Assembly: GCF_001614315.2 (NCBI RefSeq)
Contig: NZ_LVEG02000001.1
Coordinates: 1-64,000, forward strand
DNA length: 64,000 nucleotides
From: Halofilum ochraceum
Lineage (GTDB): Bacteria > Pseudomonadota > Gammaproteobacteria > XJ16 > Halofilaceae
Reading direction: 5' to 3'
Shown: positions 59,308-64,000 of the stretch, piece after piece
Numbering within the stretch: the stretch's first letter is position 1
Layout: each line of letters starts with the position of its first letter
Notes under the pieces: model-generated
The model's input: only the letters and a program-made list of their open reading frames with translations
Database searches by the model: none
Told to the model about the DNA's origin: nothing
Made by a program: the position numbers and the translations under genes

Positions 59308-60156
59308 ATGAAAGTTTTCGGTTCGCGCAGAATGGGACGGTGTGCCCTGTTGCGGCGACTGGCCGTGGTGGTGGTCACTGCGGGGATCACGCTTTCGGCC
59401 GCGGCCAACGCGGATATACGGGACACGGGCGTCCTGATCGGCGATCCCGAATCCGATGGTGAGACCGTGCTGCGCGTGTTCGACGCGGACTCGGATTCGC
59501 TCGACGCCGCGGACGAGCCGCACCGGTTCTACGTCGAACTCATGCTCATGCGCGCGCAGATGCGGCTTGCCCGGGAGCTGTACCGTGTCGGTGACCGTGG
59601 AGCGGGCACGGCGCATTTCGTTGCCCCAGCCGAGGCGCACCTGCCGGTGGTACGGGATTCGCTGATGGACAGGGGGCTGGAGCGCGTCGTCGAGCGCATC
59701 GAGGACCTGGCCGCCGCCGCCCGCGAGACCGATTCCCTGATCGACGTGCAGGACCTGTACGCGACCACGCGCATGGCCATCCGCCGGGCGCAGCGCGAGG
59801 TGGAACCGTCCCTGCGCGAAGACGCCCGCTTTCAGGGCGAGGTGCTGCTGGCGATGTCCGGGCGTGCGGTACGACAGTTGGAGGCGGCCGTCGACGAGGA
59901 GGGCGCGGTCACCGATCGACTCGCCTACCGCGTATCCTGGGCCTATGTCGCCCAGGGTGAACGGTTACTCGACACCTTCGAGGGGTTGCTCCGGATGAGC
60001 GACGAGACCCGCTACGAGCAGCTGGTCGAGCGCTATGAGCGCTTCGCCGAACTGTGGCCGGGCCGGACACCACCGGAACGGATCGACACGGGCCTGGAGG
60101 ACGTGCGGACCGCGCTGGAGGCGATGGCCGAGGTGGTCGGCGCGGAGAGCGGTTAA
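59308..60156 (+). CDS. Exported helical protein, putative ECF target
   Basis: CAGGAGGT precedes ATG 59308. The 282-residue product has a signal peptide (LLRRLAVVVVTAGITLSAAANA) and a largely alpha-helical, acidic mature domain (ELMLMRAQMRLARELYR, VVERIEDLAAAARETDSLIDVQDLY, VSWAYVAQGERLLDTFEGLLRM). I do not recognise the family. Divergence from an ECF sigma gene and the rightward GGAACC promoter suggest it belongs to that regulon, perhaps as the periplasmic signal or effector. Confidence 0.72.
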   Translation: MKVFGSRRMGRCALLRRLAVVVVTAGITLSAAANADIRDTGVLIGDPESDGETVLRVFDADSDSLDAADEPHRFYVELMLMRAQMRLARELYRVGDRGAGTAHFVAPAEAHLPVVRDSLMDRGLERVVERIEDLAAAARETDSLIDVQDLYATTRMAIRRAQREVEPSLREDARFQGEVLLAMSGRAVRQLEAAVDEEGAVTDRLAYRVSWAYVAQGERLLDTFEGLLRMSDETRYEQLVERYERFAELWPGRTPPERIDTGLEDVRTALEAMAEVVGAESG

Positions 60157-60164
60157 GCGCCGAC

Positions 60165-60383
60165 TCAGTCGGATCCGCTTTCCTGATCGGAGGGGCAGGG
60201 CGCCCCGCAGGGCGCGCAGGCATCGGCCTGGCTCTCCCGCTGCGACAGCGTGGTCTCGACCCCGCCCTGGCCCATATTGCTCCGGAACGTCGGGCTGCCG
60301 ATATGGTCGGCCAGGATGAAGCCGCCGATCACCAGCAGGGTGATCGCCAGGCGCGCACGGCTGTAGGTACGGTTACCGCCCAT
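60165..60383 (-). CDS. Small Cys-rich membrane-anchored protein
   Basis: The 72-residue product has one membrane helix (about 9-25, ARLAITLLVIGGFILADHI) and a tail with SQADACAPCGAPCPSD, three Cys in eight residues. It starts 1 bp after the stop of the thiosulfate importer gene, so it is co-transcribed. I know no family for it. A periplasmic thiol/sulfur carrier for the importer is possible but unproven. Confidence 0.6.
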   Translation of the reverse strand: MGGNRTYSRARLAITLLVIGGFILADHIGSPTFRSNMGQGGVETTLSQRESQADACAPCGAPCPSDQESGSD

Positions 60384-60384
60384 A

Positions 60385-61605
60385 TCAGTCGTTCGACAGG
60401 GAGAAGCGGGGGCGCAGCCGGATCGCGATCAGCGAGCCCACCCAGGCGGCCGCGAACCAGATCCACCCATGGAGGCTGGCGGAGGCGATGCCGGAGAACA
60501 TCGCGCCGATGTTGCAGCCGAACGCGAGGCGCGCACCGTACCCCATCGCCAGACCACCGATCGCGGCGGCCAGCAGCGAGCGCGGCGGGATCCGCCCCTG
60601 GCTGGCGCGGTTGAAGCGCCCGGCGAGGCCGGCCGCCAGCATCGCGCCGACGAGCAGTCCGAAGTTGGTGACCGAGGTCACGTTCACCAGCACGCTGTCG
60701 GCCAGCGCCATGGCCGGGTAATCCCAGGTCCAGAACTCGAACTGGCCCATATCGACGCCAACGGCCTGCAGGATCTTGGCCCCCCAGAGGCCGAAGGCGA
60801 AGGTGATGCCCCACGGGTGGCCGGCCAGCAGCAGTACCGCCAGATTGCCAACGGCCAGTACGACCACGGCCCAGATCAACGGCCACGGGCCCTTGAACAG
60901 GCTACTGAACATGCCGCCTTGCGGCCCGGCCAGCAGGCGCCGCTCGACGTCACCATGGCGGCGGCGTTCGATCCGCGTGACCCACCAGGCGAGCCCGCCA
61001 CAGAGCGCGAGCGTCAGGGCGATCGCCCCACCGGCCCCGAGCCCGCCCGCGAGATTCACGGGATCGAAACCGGGCTGCTCCAGCCACCAGGGCAGATGCA
61101 GGGTCCCGATGACGCTGCCGATGACGAAGAACACCAGCGTCAGCATCATGCGGATATTGCCGGCGCCGACGGTAAACAGGGTGCCGGAGCCGCAGCCGCC
61201 GCCGAGCTGCATGCCGAAGCCGAACAGGAACGCCCCGATCAGCAGGGAGAGTCCCACCGGCGCGAGGGCCCCCGTCATACCGCCGCCGGCGAATGCGAGC
61301 ACCGGCACGATCAGAACCGTCGCGAGCGCCAGCAGTGCCAGCTGCGCGCGCAGCGCCGCCCCGCGCCCCTGGACCACGAAGCGGCGCCAGCCGCCGGTAA
61401 AGCCGAATGCGCCGTGATACAGGCCGATTCCGAGGGCGCCGCCGACAAAGAACAGGGCGACCAGGAAGGGCGCCGTCTCCAGCGCGATCAGCGCGGCCAG
61501 CACGGCGGCGGCCGTCAGTGCCGTGGTGACCACGAAGCGGTCTACCCGGCGCGGATCCACCGCCGCCGCGGACCCGCGGCTCATTGCTTCACTCGTCGTT
61601 GCCAT
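60385..61605 (-). CDS. tsuA: YeeE/YedE family thiosulfate (sulfur) transporter
   Basis: The 406-residue protein has about ten helices in two repeats. The conserved transport cysteines are in MQLGGGCGSGTLF (Cys138) and RLAFGCNIGAMFSGI (about Cys365). TsuA-type proteins import thiosulfate through a cysteine relay. Cytoplasmic loop at about 210-235 is charged. It lies 15 bp downstream of a periplasmic sulfurtransferase gene, forming a sulfur-uptake operon. The exact sulfur species is inferred. Confidence 0.9.
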   Translation of the reverse strand: MATTSEAMSRGSAAAVDPRRVDRFVVTTALTAAAVLAALIALETAPFLVALFFVGGALGIGLYHGAFGFTGGWRRFVVQGRGAALRAQLALLALATVLIVPVLAFAGGGMTGALAPVGLSLLIGAFLFGFGMQLGGGCGSGTLFTVGAGNIRMMLTLVFFVIGSVIGTLHLPWWLEQPGFDPVNLAGGLGAGGAIALTLALCGGLAWWVTRIERRRHGDVERRLLAGPQGGMFSSLFKGPWPLIWAVVVLAVGNLAVLLLAGHPWGITFAFGLWGAKILQAVGVDMGQFEFWTWDYPAMALADSVLVNVTSVTNFGLLVGAMLAAGLAGRFNRASQGRIPPRSLLAAAIGGLAMGYGARLAFGCNIGAMFSGIASASLHGWIWFAAAWVGSLIAIRLRPRFSLSND

Positions 61606-61620
61606 CGCCGCTTGCCGTAA

Positions 61621-62577
61621 TCAGTCGAACAGCCAGTTGTAGACGGCGCCAAGGCCGCTGCTCGCGGTCTGCAGCGGACGGTTCTCGTCCTGCGACCACT
61701 CGGTCATGGAGCCGTCGTACATGGCCACGTCCTCGAGACCCGTCAGTTCGCTCAGCGTGAACCAGCCGATCGCGGCCCAGTGGCCGGTATTGCAGAACGT
61801 GATCGTCCGGCCGTCATCGCTCACGCCGGCCTGATCCATCAGGGCCTGCAGCTTCTCGCGGTCGACCACGAATGCGGTACCGTCCTCCACGAGCTGGCCC
61901 TGCTGCAGGTTGAGGGAACCGGGAATCGTTCCGGCCGCGCGTGCCGCCGGGTGTTTCTCCTCGCCCTGATACTGTTTGGCCGGGCGATTGTCGACCAGTT
62001 GAACGCCGGCCTCGCGGGCCTGCTGCACCTCGTCCGTGTCGGCGATCAACTCGGGTCGGAAATCGGCCTCGAACGCCGCGGTCGCGGGCGCGTTCCAGCC
62101 GGTCTCGACCTCGTTGCCGGCCTCGACCCAGGCCCGGTGCCCGCCGTTGAGGATGGCGACGTCATCATGGCCGAGGACCCTGAATGTCCAGTACACGCGG
62201 GCCGCGCTGCCGAAGTCGGTGGAGCCGACACCGGCCGGGACGATGACCACGTCGGACTCGTTATCGATACCGAGCGAACCGATCAGGCGCTCGAGGTCCT
62301 CGACCGGCGGCAGTTTGCCCGGCACGTCACCTTCCTTCTGCCGCCATCCGTCGCCGGTATAGCTGCTGTAGACGGCGCCGGGGATGTGGCCCTGTTCGAA
62401 GGTGTCGCGATTGCCACCATCGATGGCGTTGCGGATGTCGAGAATGACCAGGTTCTCGCCGCCGCGCTGCTCGGCCAGCCAGTCGGTCGATACCAGCGGT
62501 GACAGTTCGCGCGCGTGAGCGCCGAACGGGATGGTCAGGAGCAGCACCAGCGTGCTGGTAAGGATTGCGCGAAACAT
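61621..62577 (-). CDS. Periplasmic two-domain sulfurtransferase (rhodanese)
   Basis: A signal peptide (about 1-22, LTSTLVLLLTIPFGAHA) precedes two rhodanese domains. The C-terminal domain has the persulfide Cys262 in ITFCNTGHWA, while the N-terminal domain has no Cys at the matching place (VIVPAGVGST). At 318 residues it is typical of SseA/thiosulfate sulfurtransferases. It would handle sulfane sulfur in the periplasm before uptake by the membrane transporter. First gene of the leftward operon. Confidence 0.92.
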   Translation of the reverse strand: MFRAILTSTLVLLLTIPFGAHARELSPLVSTDWLAEQRGGENLVILDIRNAIDGGNRDTFEQGHIPGAVYSSYTGDGWRQKEGDVPGKLPPVEDLERLIGSLGIDNESDVVIVPAGVGSTDFGSAARVYWTFRVLGHDDVAILNGGHRAWVEAGNEVETGWNAPATAAFEADFRPELIADTDEVQQAREAGVQLVDNRPAKQYQGEEKHPAARAAGTIPGSLNLQQGQLVEDGTAFVVDREKLQALMDQAGVSDDGRTITFCNTGHWAAIGWFTLSELTGLEDVAMYDGSMTEWSQDENRPLQTASSGLGAVYNWLFD

Positions 62578-62688
62578 GGGAACTCCGACTGCGTATGCAG
62601 GATCAGGGACTGAACCTATGGTAAGGGCGGCGATTGGTTATAAGAACCCTTTGCGCAAGACCGATTTGGCATATCCATATCGCCGGGT

Positions 62689-62707
62689 GGCCATACGCCG
62701 TATGGCC
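62689..62707. promoter_or_regulatory. 19-bp palindrome, operator candidate
   Basis: GGCCATAC-GCC-GTATGGCC is a perfect dyad between the divergent sulfurtransferase and acetyltransferase genes, 112 bp upstream of the sulfurtransferase start. A TTATAA box at 62640-62645 may be the leftward -10. Confidence 0.4.
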
Positions 62708-62846
62708 TGCGCATCGCCCGGATGCATGGGGTATCTGCATGGGTTATCCGTTCGACCGCATGCGCCGCGATCGGGTTCCCCGGGAGGGGACTGGCAAGGC
62801 GCGGGCGGGAACGGGTATGTTGCCAGCCATCGACACCACGGGAGCC

Positions 62847-63452
62847 ATGACCGTGTCTGAGAACGAACGTGAGATGGACCGGGCTGCGGGTCGGTTTCGC
62901 TCGGTCGTCACGTATCTGGAAATGCGGCCCAACGGAGCAATACCGGAGCCCGTACCACCGCGCCCGGGGGTTACCGCGGCGCGTTGGTTGAACCCCGACG
63001 TCGACGAGTATCTCGCACTGTTTCACCGCGTCGGCGATCAATGGTTATGGTACGGGCGGCTGCATGCGGGACGCGACGAAATCGCCCGCCTGATCGGTGC
63101 GGACGACTACGAAATCTGGCGTCTGATGGTCGATGGCGAGGTCGCCGGTCTGGGTGAGTTCGACCGGTCGAAGCCGGGGGAAGTCAAAATCGAATATTTC
63201 GGCCTGCTGCCGGACCGGATCGGCGGTGGACTGGGCGGTTTCCTGCTGCGCACGCTGCTGCATGAAGCCGCGCGGCCCGGTGTCGATCGCATCTGGCTGC
63301 ATACCTGCACGGAGGACCACCCGCGGGCGGTGGACGTGTACCGGCATTTCGGGTTCCAGCCCTTTGATGAGGAAGTCGAGTGGGTCCATGACCCGCGGCT
63401 GCGCGGGCTATTGCCACGCGATGCGGGGCCGCATGTGACGATACCCGAATAG
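62847..63452 (+). CDS. GNAT family N-acetyltransferase
   Basis: GGGAG precedes ATG 62847; the longer frame from 62634 crosses the palindromic promoter region. The 201-residue protein has the GNAT core VEYFGLLPD-like strand (KIEYFGLLPD), acetyl-CoA loop DRIGGGLGGFLLRTLLHEAA and WLHTCTEDHPRAVDVYRHFGFQPFDEE. The acceptor is unknown. Confidence 0.85.
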   Translation: MTVSENEREMDRAAGRFRSVVTYLEMRPNGAIPEPVPPRPGVTAARWLNPDVDEYLALFHRVGDQWLWYGRLHAGRDEIARLIGADDYEIWRLMVDGEVAGLGEFDRSKPGEVKIEYFGLLPDRIGGGLGGFLLRTLLHEAARPGVDRIWLHTCTEDHPRAVDVYRHFGFQPFDEEVEWVHDPRLRGLLPRDAGPHVTIPE

Positions 63453-63503
63453 CGGTGAACACCATGCCAGAGCCGCGCGGGCGGCTCTGGCACCCGGTCG
63501 TTG

Positions 63504-64000
63504 TCATCGGTCTGTGCCTGTCGGCTCTGACTGGCCCAACTGTGTGGGATGCCAGGTCACTACTCGGTTGCGGCCGCCACGTTTCGCCTCGTACAAGGCC
63601 TCGTCCGCCCGTCCGTGCAGCGCGTCCATGTCGTCGTCCCCACCCTCGAGTTCGGCAACGCCGAAGCTCATGGTTACGTGCCCGACCGCTGAGAAATCCT
63701 GGTCCTCGACCCGGGCGCGGATCCGTTCCGCGAACGTGGCCGCGTCGGCGCCCGTCGTCTCCGGCGCCACGATCGCGAATTCCTCGCCGCCCCAGCGCGC
63801 GAGCAGATCGGCCGCCCGGGCTTCATGACCGAGCAGTGCGCCCAGTTCGCGCAGAACGGCGTCGCCGGCCTGGTGACCATGGTGATCGTTGACCGCCTTG
63901 AAATGGTCGACATCCATCATGATCAGACTGAGCGGGCGCCCGTAACGGCGGGCCGATTCGATCAGCCCGGCCCCTTTTTCCTCCAGTTGGCGGCGATTGC
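63504..64000 (-). CDS. Diguanylate cyclase (GGEEF), 5' end outside window
   Basis: The minus-strand frame runs from the stop at 63504 to the right edge; the part visible starts NRRQLEEKGAGLIESARRYG, so the GGDEF domain begins off-window. It has DVDHFKAVNDHHGHQAGD and the active-site WGGEEFAI, with an inhibitory RAAD five residues ahead. The product makes cyclic di-GMP. An ATG at 63920 is internal to the domain and not the true start. Input domains are unknown. Confidence 0.9.
   Translation of the reverse strand, partial: NRRQLEEKGAGLIESARRYGRPLSLIMMDVDHFKAVNDHHGHQAGDAVLRELGALLGHEARAADLLARWGGEEFAIVAPETTGADAATFAERIRARVEDQDFSAVGHVTMSFGVAELEGGDDDMDALHGRADEALYEAKRGGRNRVVTWHPTQLGQSEPTGTDR

Overview
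The window reads as a chromosomal stretch of a high-GC, free-living gammaproteobacterium. Gene density, codon use, the Pseudomonas-like lysine/pipecolate genes, the E. coli-like LysR/DoxX/hydroquinone-reductase trio and the thiosulfate-uptake genes all point to Gammaproteobacteria. Very acidic exported lipoproteins and the sulfur genes would suit a halophilic Chromatiales/Ectothiorhodospiraceae-type organism, but that is inference. There are no rRNA or tRNA genes, no CRISPR array and no prophage. Both edges cut through a gene: an acyl-CoA thioesterase on the left and a diguanylate cyclase on the right.

Layout. 1-7.9 kb: thioesterase, RhlE RNA helicase, small membrane and stress proteins (RidA, DoxX-like, GST), a GAF-GGDEF cyclase, an AhpD-like protein and a PAS histidine kinase. 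7.9-12.3 kb: a four-gene manganese-type ABC importer whose two permeases both end in winged-helix-like tails, preceded by a 26-bp perfect palindrome. 12.4-19.8 kb: haloacid dehalogenase, then an arginine/ornithine block (ornithine aminotransferase, arginase, Lrp-type regulator, acetyltransferase, polar amino-acid ABC importer). 19.9-21.6 kb: a two-gene ABC-2 exporter. 21.9-26.3 kb: exported proteins DUF4168 and DUF5666-DUF6502-DUF5666 under one promoter that carries an operator-like dyad. 26.5-29.2 kb: LysR, DoxX and glutathionyl-hydroquinone reductase. 29.6-32.6 kb: SDR, BLUF photoreceptor, acyltransferase.

32.9-41.7 kb holds the most coherent pathway: LysR regulator, HglS (2-oxoadipate to D-2-hydroxyglutarate), a D-2-hydroxyglutarate dehydrogenase, AmaB, an aminotransferase and AmaA. 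Together these would take L-pipecolate (or lysine entering at piperideine-6-carboxylate) to 2-oxoglutarate. 42.1-45.0 kb: ArsC and ArsH, then an IS110-family (IS1111-type) element sitting inside a dispersed palindromic repeat; the uninterrupted repeat can be rebuilt from the two flanks. 45.1-50.1 kb: racemase/isomerase-like protein, Smr protein, TVP38 protein, DUF6151, berberine-bridge-type oxidase, lipocalin. 50.3-54.7 kb: RND pump and adaptor. 54.8-60.2 kb: cysteine synthase, small exported proteins, DUF2062, then an ECF sigma/anti-sigma pair facing an exported protein across a palindromic promoter region that contains two outward GGAACC -35 motifs. 60.2-64 kb: thiosulfate importer, periplasmic sulfurtransferase, acetyltransferase and a second cyclase.

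Four families of dispersed palindromic repeats (called A-D here) and a 22-copy heptamer tandem repeat fill most long intergenic gaps. The features most worth follow-up are the IS1111/repeat junction with its candidate bridge RNA, the complete pipecolate-to-2-oxoglutarate cluster with a candidate operator, the divergent ECF promoter, the winged-helix-tailed metal permeases, and the DUF5666/DUF6502 lipoprotein operon.
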